This document shows positions 43,657 to 51,852 of a DNA stretch of 64,000 nt, piece after piece. This DNA comes from a bacterium D16-36. Lineage in GTDB: Bacteria; Bacillota; Clostridia; Lachnospirales; Lachnospiraceae. The notes below the pieces were generated by a model. The model saw nothing but the letters and a program-made list of their open reading frames with translations, had not been told where the DNA came from and searched no databases. The DNA lies in contig RAYF01000010.1 in assembly GCA_003611745.1 (NCBI GenBank), forward strand, positions 55,264-119,263. Reading direction: 5' to 3'. The position numbers and the translations under genes are program-made. How positions within the stretch are numbered: position 1 is the first letter of the stretch; every line of letters starts with the position of its first letter.

Positions 43657-43818
43657 TTAGGAACTGTCAAGAAATAACTTTTAAATAGTGCGTGGGATTT
43701 TCCTTCGAGAGTGCTACTCAAAAATCAGGCGCATAGCGGGCTATGTAACTGATTTTTGGGCAGTTCTCTCGGAGAAAAAGACAAGCAATATTAAAAGTTA
43801 TTTTTGGACAGTTCCTAA
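43657..43818. repeat. Palindromic intergenic element E4 (TAGCGGGCTA apex)
   Basis: The 162-bp element has TTAGGAACTGTC outer repeats, inner pairs AATAACTTTTAA/TTAAAAGTTATT and CAAAAATCAG/CTGATTTTTG, and the apex CATAGCGGGCTATG at 43734-43747. Its right end is read as the last codons of the esterase gene (SLGTVQK, stop TAA at 43798). Confidence 0.75.
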
Positions 43819-44733
43819 GGAGAACTCTTGCACCCCGTTGACAAACTGTGCTACTTCCTCCCACGCCTTCTCCGACTCCGGCATTCTATTCATTGCCATC
43901 TGAAATACATGGAACATCCCATCGTAGATTGTTTCTTTTACCTCGCATCCAGCCTCCCTTGCCTTTTTGACCGCCTCTGTCGTATCGCTCAAAAGCATCT
44001 CTATGCTCCCAACCTGGAACAACATCCGCGGAAACCCAGTGAATTCCCCAAAAAGTGGGGAGATATATGGATCTGACGGGTCATGGCTGCCATAATATTC
44101 CCCATTATAGATCATGCTCTCCCTCGTATTCCCAAACAATGGGTCTTTTGTATAATTCTCCTCATAGGAAGCGCCCGACGCCGTCAAATCTGTCCACGGC
44201 GACATTAAGACAGCAGCGCTGGGAAGTTCCAGCCCCTGATCCCTCAGATAGCCGCACAGCGCAAGCGCAAGGCCGCCACCGGCAGAATCACCTGCCAGAA
44301 TAATCTGCCTGCCCCTGTAGCCAAGCCCTTTTAAGAAACAATATGCCTGATACGCATCTTTAAGCGCTGCCGGATACGGATGCTTCGGCGCCACCCGGTA
44401 ATCAAGTGTAAAGACTTTCATCCCGCCCCGCATATCACTGTAAAATTTTGCAAAATCCCGGTATGCATTCTTAAGTTTCCCAATATAACCGCCGCCATGG
44501 AGCTGCAGCACCACCATTTCACTGTTCCTCTCCGGCGGCGTCAGGATTTCAATATCACAATTTTTTATATTCAGGCAAAGCCTTGAATACCCATCCGGGC
44601 AATGCCATGTCGGTTCAATCACCTTTTTCCGGAATGTCCCATCCTGAATCTTCGGCCCAATCAGACGCTCTGAAGTGACAATCCTGATAAACTCCCTCAC
44701 CATTTTTGCCTGTATACTAATATCCTCTTTCAC
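43798..44733 (-). CDS. Alpha/beta hydrolase, hormone-sensitive lipase-like esterase
   Basis: The 311-residue enzyme has the oxyanion motif LQLHGGGYIGKL near residues 75-86, DYRVAPKHPYPAALKDAYQA, and the nucleophile elbow ILAGDSAGGGLALALCGYL. The acidic residue is probably the Asp in SIEMLLSDT, and the catalytic His lies in DGMFHVFQ. It should hydrolyse short acyl esters. GTG start. The last six codons are derived from element E4, so the natural C-terminus has been replaced. It is third in a minus-strand set with DUF6320 and an acyltransferase. Confidence 0.9.
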   Translation of the reverse strand: MKEDISIQAKMVREFIRIVTSERLIGPKIQDGTFRKKVIEPTWHCPDGYSRLCLNIKNCDIEILTPPERNSEMVVLQLHGGGYIGKLKNAYRDFAKFYSDMRGGMKVFTLDYRVAPKHPYPAALKDAYQAYCFLKGLGYRGRQIILAGDSAGGGLALALCGYLRDQGLELPSAAVLMSPWTDLTASGASYEENYTKDPLFGNTRESMIYNGEYYGSHDPSDPYISPLFGEFTGFPRMLFQVGSIEMLLSDTTEAVKKAREAGCEVKETIYDGMFHVFQMAMNRMPESEKAWEEVAQFVNGVQEFSLGTVQK

Positions 44734-44752
44734 CTTGTAACCTATCCCTTCC

Positions 44753-44818
44753 TAAGGAACTGTTAAGGGATTATTTGTGACAAGTAATTGTCATGAGTAA
44801 TTTATTAACAGTTCCTAA
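44753..44818. repeat. Mini element E5, internal-deletion derivative of the E1 type
   Basis: This 66-bp hairpin consists of the left about 31 bp and right about 34 bp of E1, joined at the short direct repeat ACAAG. The apex and middle are missing. It lies between DUF6320 and the esterase gene, and its right end supplies the TAG stop of DUF6320. Confidence 0.8.
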
Positions 44819-45510
44819 ATATAAAACCTTCTCTTCAATTCGTTTTTTGCCTTTCTGGAGCCAATGCTCAGGCAGAAAGAAAAAATCAGGGCGGACACGC
44901 CAAAGGATGTCCATGGAAGCACTGGTTTTACCGTCACGCCAGTTAAAAACAAAATCAGAAGCACAAGGCTGACCAGCACCGCAAAAAGCTGCACCAAAAG
45001 ATAACTCTGCCAGTTTGCAAAATTAATCAGCATACATGCCACTAATATAATATCCAGAAGAAGGACAGCGCAAGGCAATCCATAGACAACTGACCATCCC
45101 ATTGCGCCAGTCACTGCATCTGCTGCCAGCATAAAGACAAGCGCCGCCGCAAATTGCATAAAAATCTTACGGATATGCCCGTTTTTCTGGTTTACAGAAT
45201 AAACCAGCGTAAAAATCGTATACAAAATACAGATTCCTGTCACAACAGACCATCCTATCCAGTAGTCCGTATAATAATCAATCAGGCAGAGGCCTGCCTC
45301 AGTTACCACCAGAAGATAGATTGCAACCACTACCAGTTTTTTTAACAGCTTAATCTTATTCCTGATATCCGGATAGGCGTCAAACTGTTCCTCCCCCTCT
45401 TTTGTAACCACATTCCCACAGAGGGGGCAGATTTCTGTATCATCTAAAATCTGAACATTACATCTCTTACACTTATTCACGTTAATACCCCGGCTTTCCC
45501 AATTATCCAT
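44815..45510 (-). CDS. DUF6320 family membrane protein with zinc ribbon
   Basis: The 231-residue protein starts with a zinc-ribbon (CKRCNVQILDDTEICPLCGN, two Cys-x2-Cys pairs). Six hydrophobic helices follow between about residues 55 and 220, and a basic end. Function is unknown. In Lachnospiraceae this family often sits beside a lipase-like hydrolase and a condensation-type acyltransferase, as here, suggesting a shared membrane lipid or ester pathway. An alternative GTG start at 45480, directly before the ribbon, has a better ribosome site (GGGGT). The stop is the TAG of element E5. Confidence 0.82.
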   Translation of the reverse strand: MDNWESRGINVNKCKRCNVQILDDTEICPLCGNVVTKEGEEQFDAYPDIRNKIKLLKKLVVVAIYLLVVTEAGLCLIDYYTDYWIGWSVVTGICILYTIFTLVYSVNQKNGHIRKIFMQFAAALVFMLAADAVTGAMGWSVVYGLPCAVLLLDIILVACMLINFANWQSYLLVQLFAVLVSLVLLILFLTGVTVKPVLPWTSFGVSALIFSFCLSIGSRKAKNELKRRFYI

Positions 45511-45519
45511 CTTATCTAA

Positions 45520-45543
45520 GGAAACGCTTTAATCAGCGTTTCC
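45520..45543. terminator. Short hairpin between the acyltransferase and DUF6320 genes
   Basis: GGAAACGCT and AGCGTTTCC enclose a 6-nt loop directly upstream of the DUF6320 start. There is no T run, so it is more likely an attenuator or mRNA processing hairpin within the operon than a full terminator. Confidence 0.45.
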
Positions 45544-45640
45544 CTAAAAATCTGTAGAAAAATACTGCACAAGTTGCATCGGTTATTTTCCTACATCTCC
45601 TAAAAACCAAAAACATCCGCACGTAGCCAAAAAAGCATGC

Positions 45641-46930
45641 CTAATCTTCCCTGACAGCCCCATTCGTTTCAACAATCACCGTAATCCCATCTTCCGCCAG
45701 CATCCGGAAAAATCTCCTCTGAATCGAAACATCTGCCAAAACAGATGTAATGGTAAACACCATTGTATTCTGATAAGAACAGATTGCCCCCTTGATATTC
45801 TGCCCGGTAGAACGTGAAATCATCGCATGGAAATGACGGATATAAGGCTGATAAGGCTCCTCAATCTTGATGTTTCCAATATTGGTAACTGTCGTCGTAT
45901 TTGCCTTTGCAGACGAACGGTACACAAAACGCATTGCCAGAATTTTAATAAAAATCGGCACAAAGCGCAGGAAAATATTTTTCTGGTTTGACACATTGTA
46001 AGAAAAAAGCTCCTCCAGATGCTCCTTATTAATCTGCCCGCGAAGGCTCTCCCTGACAATAGATACAACCTCCTCAAATGGAATATTTTCCCGGTCAGGC
46101 GTAAACACGGCACTAACCATAACAAAGAAGTTTCTTGTAGTAAGCGAATCAAAAAACGGGCGCAGATTCACAGGAATACTCGCTGCAACAGGCTTTTTAG
46201 AGGGCTGTCCATGAAGATATTCCATATAAATACTATACAAAAAAACCGCTGTAAAATACTCATTGATGCTGACATCATATTTCCTGCACGCTTCCTTCAG
46301 TTCTGTAACCGGCATATAGCCATGCATCACACTCATTTCACCTGCCAGAAGCATCTCACCCTTTACCATAACTGCTTTTTTCGTGTGATACCCCTTTTTA
46401 TGGCTCTTCTTATAATTCTTCACATAACTGTCTTCTGTATTCATAGAAGTCTCATCGGAAAATTCATCTGATTCGTCGTGCTCCAGCTTGGCATATTTTA
46501 GGCGCAGGTACTGGTACGTAATCTCCCTCAGAAAATTTACCCCTCCCATGCCATCCGCAAGCACATGGAAAACTTCTAAATTAATCCTGCATTTATAGTA
46601 GGTAATGCGGAACAGATAATTATTATTCGCATACGGCTCAATATAACGGCAGGGATATTCGCTCTCCAGACGGACAAGCGGCGCAGGCCTCGAATTCGTC
46701 TCAAAATAATGCCAGAAGATCCCCTTCCGAAGACGCACCCGGAAAGTATCAAACCGTGGGAGAACCCTGTCCAAAGCCTCCTGCAGCAACCCCTCCTCAA
46801 TATATTCCGTCAGCGTTACAGAAATCCGGTATACATTTGTCGTATTCTGTCCGGCAATTGCCGGAAAAAGATTCGCTGTATTGTCTAATTTTTCCCAATG
46901 AATCTGCTTCTCTTTCAAACTAACCCTCAT
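45641..46930 (-). CDS. Condensation-domain-like acyltransferase (alcohol acetyltransferase/PapA type)
   Basis: The 429-residue protein belongs to the CoA-dependent acyltransferase fold. The active-site motif reads EVFHVLADGMGGVNFL near residue 118-133, a variant of HHxxxDG in which the first His is Val-preceded (F-H-V-L-A-D-G). The C-terminal half has VAASIPVNLRPFFDSLTTRN and a TVTNIGNI segment like the DFGWG-equivalent region. These enzymes form esters or amides from acyl donors. With the esterase and DUF6320 downstream it suggests a small ester-metabolism operon; the product is unknown. The ribosome site is weak, so the start is tentative. Confidence 0.82.
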   Translation of the reverse strand: MRVSLKEKQIHWEKLDNTANLFPAIAGQNTTNVYRISVTLTEYIEEGLLQEALDRVLPRFDTFRVRLRKGIFWHYFETNSRPAPLVRLESEYPCRYIEPYANNNYLFRITYYKCRINLEVFHVLADGMGGVNFLREITYQYLRLKYAKLEHDESDEFSDETSMNTEDSYVKNYKKSHKKGYHTKKAVMVKGEMLLAGEMSVMHGYMPVTELKEACRKYDVSINEYFTAVFLYSIYMEYLHGQPSKKPVAASIPVNLRPFFDSLTTRNFFVMVSAVFTPDRENIPFEEVVSIVRESLRGQINKEHLEELFSYNVSNQKNIFLRFVPIFIKILAMRFVYRSSAKANTTTVTNIGNIKIEEPYQPYIRHFHAMISRSTGQNIKGAICSYQNTMVFTITSVLADVSIQRRFFRMLAEDGITVIVETNGAVRED

Positions 46931-46976
46931 TTCTTTGATAGCTTTTTAACCCTTGCTTATTTTCCGCACTCCATCC

Positions 46977-47054
46977 CCCGAATATGTAATCGTCTATGAC
47001 GGACCGCCTGCTATTCATTTCCAATATGCCTATGTCTATTACAATGAATACTAA
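46977..47054 (+). pseudogene. Remnant of a second peptidoglycan-binding-type gene
   Basis: The frame reads PEYVIVYDGPP and then AIHFQYAYVYYNEY before a stop. The first 11 codons match the gene at 42228-43490 (PEYVIVHDGPP) almost base for base (about 42717-42747). Nothing upstream or downstream continues the homology. Confidence 0.65.
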
Positions 47055-47087
47055 ATTTGTATTTTCTATTTCACTAACAAACCAAAC

Positions 47088-48213
47088 CTAACGCAGAAGT
47101 GTTAAAATCCCGTTATTATTCTGGTTTGCCTGAGCCAACATGGAATGCCCTGCCTGAATCAATATTTGTGCCGCACTGTACTGAACCATTTCCTCCGCTA
47201 CATCCAGATCACGGATCCGGCTCTCCGCCGCCTCCCGGCCCTGCTGAACCTGCGCCCGCCCTTGTCCCCCCTGCCAAAACAGGATGGTCGCTTGGATAAG
47301 CATTAGAAACTACAGAACTCGATGTGTTGAGTTCAAAAAGAGAAACACTTAAATTCCTGTCCGGCAAAAATCCACTGGATGTAGCAAGTCCGCAGACTAA
47401 CCCACCGGAACCATTGCCCACCGCCGTAACAAGGTTATGTACAAAAGACGCGGCATCATTGGCAAAGTTATTCTCAAAATCGGACAGCGACTGGTACTTC
47501 GTATATTTTTTTAAAGCATCCTCCATGCTTGTGCCGCCCTTAATCTCACTCATAATCTTATCCAGCCCGGAAGCTACTTTTGAGGCATTGACGGCACCGC
47601 CGCCGCCCGCGAGATTACCAAGGTACATGCAGGCCAGATACCCGGTTCCATACTGCGCCATGCCGCTCCCGCCATCTGCTGTAGAAAGGCGGTTGTTTCC
47701 TGTACTTAAAATATTAGTAATCGCCGCCGTAGATGTAGAAGGAGTAATGCCAAGCCCGCCGTTCACCCAGTCATTTCCGTTAAAACATCCCCCCGCGGAA
47801 GCCTGCGCCATTCCCTCAATAAACCACATAGGAAATCTGGCCCCCGGCTGGAACTGGCCGTTTCCGGTATACCCCATCATGCCATTTGTCAAAGCTTCAT
47901 CCATCATGGCATGCGTCATTTCATGAATAATCGTAACCTCCAGCTCATCCCTGCTTGCCGCTGTAAGGTTCCCCGTCGCATTGTCAAACTGCAGGGACGC
48001 CATATTGACACTAAGCTTATATGTTACATCCAGTGCATTAATAGGCCCTGACGCCCCCATGGTGACAGATGCCAGCACACTGGAAGAAGCATTTGTATAC
48101 AGTTCCAGCCCGATTCCAATAGAAGAATTCCGCAGATAGCCAAATGTGCTGGAATACCTGTTTACAATTCCCTGTACAGCCTGCGGTACTATCTGGTCCT
48201 TTAACGCCCATAT
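47088..48213 (-). pseudogene. Flagellinolysin (metallopeptidase flagellin), truncated and frameshifted
   Basis: The minus-strand frame open from 48213 carries a gluzincin peptidase: VTIIHEMTHAMMDEALTNGM with zinc motif HEMTH, then the third ligand in MWFIEGMAQAS. This continues in another frame as a flagellin C-terminal domain (GREAAESRIRDLDVAEEMVQ, then QILIQAGHSMLAQANQ). Flagellinolysins are flagellins with a protease in the variable region that assemble into proteolytic filaments. Two lesions exist. The N-terminal flagellin domain is absent, because a TAG precedes the open frame and the neighbouring aminopeptidase gene starts the next sequence. The two parts are also out of frame at a G6 tract (GGCAGGGGGGACAAGG, about 47268); G5 would rejoin them. 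Confidence 0.82.
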
Positions 48214-48250
48214 CTATATATCGTCATATATGCCCTTTTACACCTTTGGC

Positions 48251-49519
48251 CTATTTTGACCAGTAATGCTCAAACAGACTGATCCCCTGAAAAATATCTT
48301 CCCTGCCTGCAGTCTCCACGGCTGAGTGCATTGCAAGCTGCGCAAACCCTATATCGACCGACGGCACAGATACATGTGCCGTCGAAATATTTCCGAGCGT
48401 GGAACCCCCGGCAATATCTGAACGATTATAATATGTCTGGTATTCGACTCCGGCCTCCCTGCACAGCTTGGCCATATATGCGCTAGAATAACCGTCTGTC
48501 GTATATTTCTGTCCACCATGAAACTTTATAACAATGCCGCCGTTCATTTTAGGGCGGTTTGTAGGATCTGCCTTTTCCGGGTGATTGGGATGGACTGCAT
48601 GGGCATTATCCGCAGAAACCATAAAACTCCCAGTCAGAAGCTTCCTGTGCCCTACCTTCGTCATGGCAAGCGAACCCGCGATTCCAGAAATGGTCTGCGC
48701 CAAAAACTCAGATCCTGCCCCCTGCCTTGTCCCGCTTCCCACTTCCTCACTGTCAAAAAAGGCACTTAAAGCTATATACTCCTGCGGATCTGCAGAAAGC
48801 ATCCCCTCCAAAGCTGCATAAACACATTCCAAATCATCTAATCTCGGCGACATCATCCACTGTCCATCCTCCCCAACCAGACAACCCTTCTGCCTGACAT
48901 AGACAAATAAATCATCAGACAAAATCTTTTCCTTTGAAATTCCCGCCTCCAGAGCAATAACATCCAAAAGCTTCCTCTCTTTTTCATCCGAAAAAATCGG
49001 CAGCATATCCACCTGCGGATTATATGAAAAACCTTGGTTGATATCCCTGTTCATATGGATGGCCAGATTGGGGATTACAAGAAGGTCCCTGTCAACATGG
49101 ACCAGCCTCTGCTCTATCCCCCCGCTTTCACCCTCCACAAAAATTCTTCCTGCAACAGAAAGCGGACGATCCAGCCATGTAGACAAAATCATCCCGCCGT
49201 ATTTTTCTGTATTTAACTTTACATATGCATTTTCCGATATCTCAGGATTTGCCTTTACCTTAAATGCCGGGGAATCTGTGTGGGCTGCCACCATATGGAT
49301 ACCGGCAATCTCCAGTATCGGTACGATAAAACTAATCAGGGAAGAATCATTTCTCTTTACAAAATACTTCCCTCCCCGCCGCACATCCCACAGCTTATTC
49401 TCGTCCAGTTCCTTAAAACCCTCCGCTATAAGTTTCCTCTGGATTACATCTATCGCATGGAATGCAGTCGGGCACTCCTCAATAAATGCAAAGAAATCCT
49501 CAATTTTCTGTTTAGCCAA
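48251..49519 (-). CDS. M18 family aminopeptidase
   Basis: The 422-residue zinc enzyme has VAAHTDSPAFKVK near residues 77-89, the Asp/Glu cluster LSAFFDSEEVGSGTRQGAGS, MVSADNAHAVHPNHPEK, and near the end STAHVSVPSVDIGFAQLAMH. It is a cytosolic dodecameric aminopeptidase preferring acidic or neutral N-terminal residues. The start is TTG inside the end of the diguanylate cyclase gene (8-nt overlap), with GGAGG 9 nt upstream. A 37-bp copy of its 3 prime end lies at 43510. Confidence 0.94.
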   Translation of the reverse strand: MAKQKIEDFFAFIEECPTAFHAIDVIQRKLIAEGFKELDENKLWDVRRGGKYFVKRNDSSLISFIVPILEIAGIHMVAAHTDSPAFKVKANPEISENAYVKLNTEKYGGMILSTWLDRPLSVAGRIFVEGESGGIEQRLVHVDRDLLVIPNLAIHMNRDINQGFSYNPQVDMLPIFSDEKERKLLDVIALEAGISKEKILSDDLFVYVRQKGCLVGEDGQWMMSPRLDDLECVYAALEGMLSADPQEYIALSAFFDSEEVGSGTRQGAGSEFLAQTISGIAGSLAMTKVGHRKLLTGSFMVSADNAHAVHPNHPEKADPTNRPKMNGGIVIKFHGGQKYTTDGYSSAYMAKLCREAGVEYQTYYNRSDIAGGSTLGNISTAHVSVPSVDIGFAQLAMHSAVETAGREDIFQGISLFEHYWSK

Positions 49520-51179
49520 TCTGTCCTGCCTCCTTCGCCTTCTGCTTCAACATTATTTTATTCTCATACATCTCCTTATCCCCCCTCCGGAACACATCGC
49601 CAAAATTCTTATCTGTCCCCTCTGCATACACAGCCACTCCGCATGCAATCTGAAGTTTTTCCTGATACTTTTTGTTATCTGCATTAAAACGGTCAACCTC
49701 CTCATGGAACTTCTGCAAAAGCTTCCGGTAATTGTCATAATCGTCACCTGTTAAAATCACAGAAAATTCATCTCCGCCAATACGGTATACTGACAGCCTC
49801 CCAAAGCTTTTCTGGATAATTGCCGCTGCATCTACAATCAGCATATCCCCATATTCATGGCCATATGTATCATTCATCTTTTTTAAATTATTCAAATCCA
49901 GAACCACCACAGCAAACGCTGCGCCGCCTTCTTTTATATCCAAATCCAAACGGTTTGTCCGGTCTGCATAGGCAGTTTTATTCTGCGCATTTGTCAGGGC
50001 GTCCGTATAAGCGAGATGATTAATATAGTCAATATACTGCTTTAAATGCTTTACTGTCCTCCGGAAGCTCTCCGCAAGAACACCGACCTCGTCCTTTGTC
50101 CTGCACTCGATAGAAACGCTCAAATCCCCTTCCGAAATCTTTCCGGCAGCCTCCGTCAGCTGCTTCAACGGACGGACTACCATTCTGCTAAGATGGATTG
50201 TCAGTAATATGGCAATCAGCATAATAACAATCAACGAAAGCGCTACCTGGCTGATTAATTTATTTTTCGGTTCATCAATCTTTTCCGAAGGTACCGTTAC
50301 CCCTATCTTCATGTCATTGATCAGTTTCCGTAAAACCATTTTTCTGGGCTGTCCATTCCAGTTGTACTCATAGAGCCTCTCCCCCGGCTGAGGTTTGGAC
50401 AAAATGTATTTGATGTCTTCAAGGGAATTTTCAAACTTCTCCTGCATCATCCCATTTGGATAGTCCCTATGATACACAATATCCCCTTTAGGGCTAACCA
50501 AAAAAGCATAGCCGCTGTCATACACTGCCACAGAGTTTATTGTCTTCTTAAGCAGAGACAAATCAATGTCCATCCCAACAACGCCTATCGTCTCCCTGCC
50601 TTTAAAAATCGGTATCACATAGGAGATCATCTTCTTTTTCAAATTTGCGTTATAATAAGACTCCAGCCATGTGGCCTTTTGATTCATAATCGGCTGATAG
50701 TACCAGCCCACGTGTTCCATATCCTCCGGATCGTATTTCTCAAGCGGTGTGATTTCGTGCTCAAAATACTCCCCGCTCTTCTCATCCTTTACCAGAAAAA
50801 CGCCAGCTAACGGGGCGGTAATCTCCGGGTTCAGCCGGAAATAAATTGCAATAGACCCTTCTGTATTCTGTGCAGTATTCAGCGAAACCTCCTCCATTTT
50901 TTCCAAAAACCTATAAGCGTAGCTTTCGTTTGATTCCAGCCGCTCCAAATCAATCTGCCCATCAATATAATGATACAGGATATTGACAGACTGCTCTATA
51001 TTCCGCAAAGGCGCATTCATTTCCTGCGCCTTCTGCGCACAGATAAGATTCATAATCTGAGCGGAATCACTTTCCACCACAGTTCTTGCATTATAGTATC
51101 CCGCACCGCCGAATAGGCCTGCCGAAAGCAGAATACAGCTAAGGATAAGCGTTAATATTTTTGTCTGAACAGATTTCAT
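49512..51179 (-). CDS. Diguanylate cyclase with Cache sensor, HAMP and GGDEF domains
   Basis: The 555-residue membrane protein (ATG 51179 behind AGGAG) has a membrane helix at about 10-30 and an extracellular dCache domain with MEHVGWYYQPIMNQKATWL and ISYVIPIFKGRETIGVVGMD. A second helix (about 295-315), a HAMP linker and a C-terminal GGDEF domain with the intact active site YRIGGDEFSVILTG follow. It should make cyclic di-GMP in response to an external ligand. No I-site RxxD is evident immediately upstream of GGDEF. It shares an operon with the aminopeptidase. Confidence 0.94.
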   Translation of the reverse strand: MKSVQTKILTLILSCILLSAGLFGGAGYYNARTVVESDSAQIMNLICAQKAQEMNAPLRNIEQSVNILYHYIDGQIDLERLESNESYAYRFLEKMEEVSLNTAQNTEGSIAIYFRLNPEITAPLAGVFLVKDEKSGEYFEHEITPLEKYDPEDMEHVGWYYQPIMNQKATWLESYYNANLKKKMISYVIPIFKGRETIGVVGMDIDLSLLKKTINSVAVYDSGYAFLVSPKGDIVYHRDYPNGMMQEKFENSLEDIKYILSKPQPGERLYEYNWNGQPRKMVLRKLINDMKIGVTVPSEKIDEPKNKLISQVALSLIVIMLIAILLTIHLSRMVVRPLKQLTEAAGKISEGDLSVSIECRTKDEVGVLAESFRRTVKHLKQYIDYINHLAYTDALTNAQNKTAYADRTNRLDLDIKEGGAAFAVVVLDLNNLKKMNDTYGHEYGDMLIVDAAAIIQKSFGRLSVYRIGGDEFSVILTGDDYDNYRKLLQKFHEEVDRFNADNKKYQEKLQIACGVAVYAEGTDKNFGDVFRRGDKEMYENKIMLKQKAKEAGQIG

Positions 51180-51609
51180 CCGCAAAGCTCCTTATTATCA
51201 ATTTTTCTCCAGATATCATACACACAATCCTTTCTTATCATACCACAATTTAACAAAATTTTCACCAAAAATCATAAAATTTTAGGCAGTTTCGCTATTA
51301 AAAGCAATTCAAAAACTCAAAAAACGAGGTATAAGAATGAATATTTTAATGCACGATTTAAAGACTGAACATGAGAGTGCTCATTTGGGATAACCATTTG
51401 CGGCCGTATTCTTGCCATATTTTTATCTTTTATTTGTTGTAAAAGCCATGAAATATTCTTCTTGCGTTGTAAGGTATACGGCTTTTGTTCCGTACCAAAT
51501 TTATTATATTGCTTACAGCTTTTGGGGAAACTGTTTATACCGTACTGTTGATTTTTAATAATAAATCATGCTATTCTTTAGATATATTAAACATAGGAGG
51601 CGGAAGACA
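51180..51609. other. Intergenic region with a doubtful 18-residue ORF
   Basis: Within about 430 bp the only coding hint is an ATG at 51337 behind GAGGT that opens 18 codons (MNILMHDLKTEHESAHLG) to a stop at 51393. It may be a remnant. TTGATT and TATTCT (18-bp spacing, just before 51580) could be the promoter of the toxin-antitoxin pair. Confidence 0.3.
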
Positions 51610-51852
51610 GTGACACTATTACAGGAAGCATATACGCTTATGCAAGGGCAGTCAGAGAAAAATGTCCAGCTGATTGTGGAGCTTCTTCGGACAATGTCTC
51701 CAAAAGAAGATGCATCAGATGGAGTATCATCTAAGGCTTTTAGACGGACCGGGCTTACAAAAAATATGGTAAATTTGCCGGCCGACTTTGATGAAGTTTT
51801 CGATGCGTTGGACAAAGATGTTGAAGAACTGTTTCACGGAGATGCCTTATGA
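51610..51852 (+). CDS. Antitoxin of a PIN-domain toxin-antitoxin pair
   Basis: The 80-residue protein starts at GTG 51610 with GGAGG 9 nt upstream; the frame opens earlier at 51568, but that ATG has no ribosome site. The N-terminal part is a predicted helical segment (TLLQEAYTLMQGQSEKNVQL), and the C-terminal part is acidic (LPADFDEVFDALDKDVEELF), as expected for a toxin-binding tail. No standard DNA-binding fold is obvious, although the helical start resembles DUF2281/VapB-like proteins. Its stop overlaps the toxin ATG (ATGA). Confidence 0.72.
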   Translation: MTLLQEAYTLMQGQSEKNVQLIVELLRTMSPKEDASDGVSSKAFRRTGLTKNMVNLPADFDEVFDALDKDVEELFHGDAL

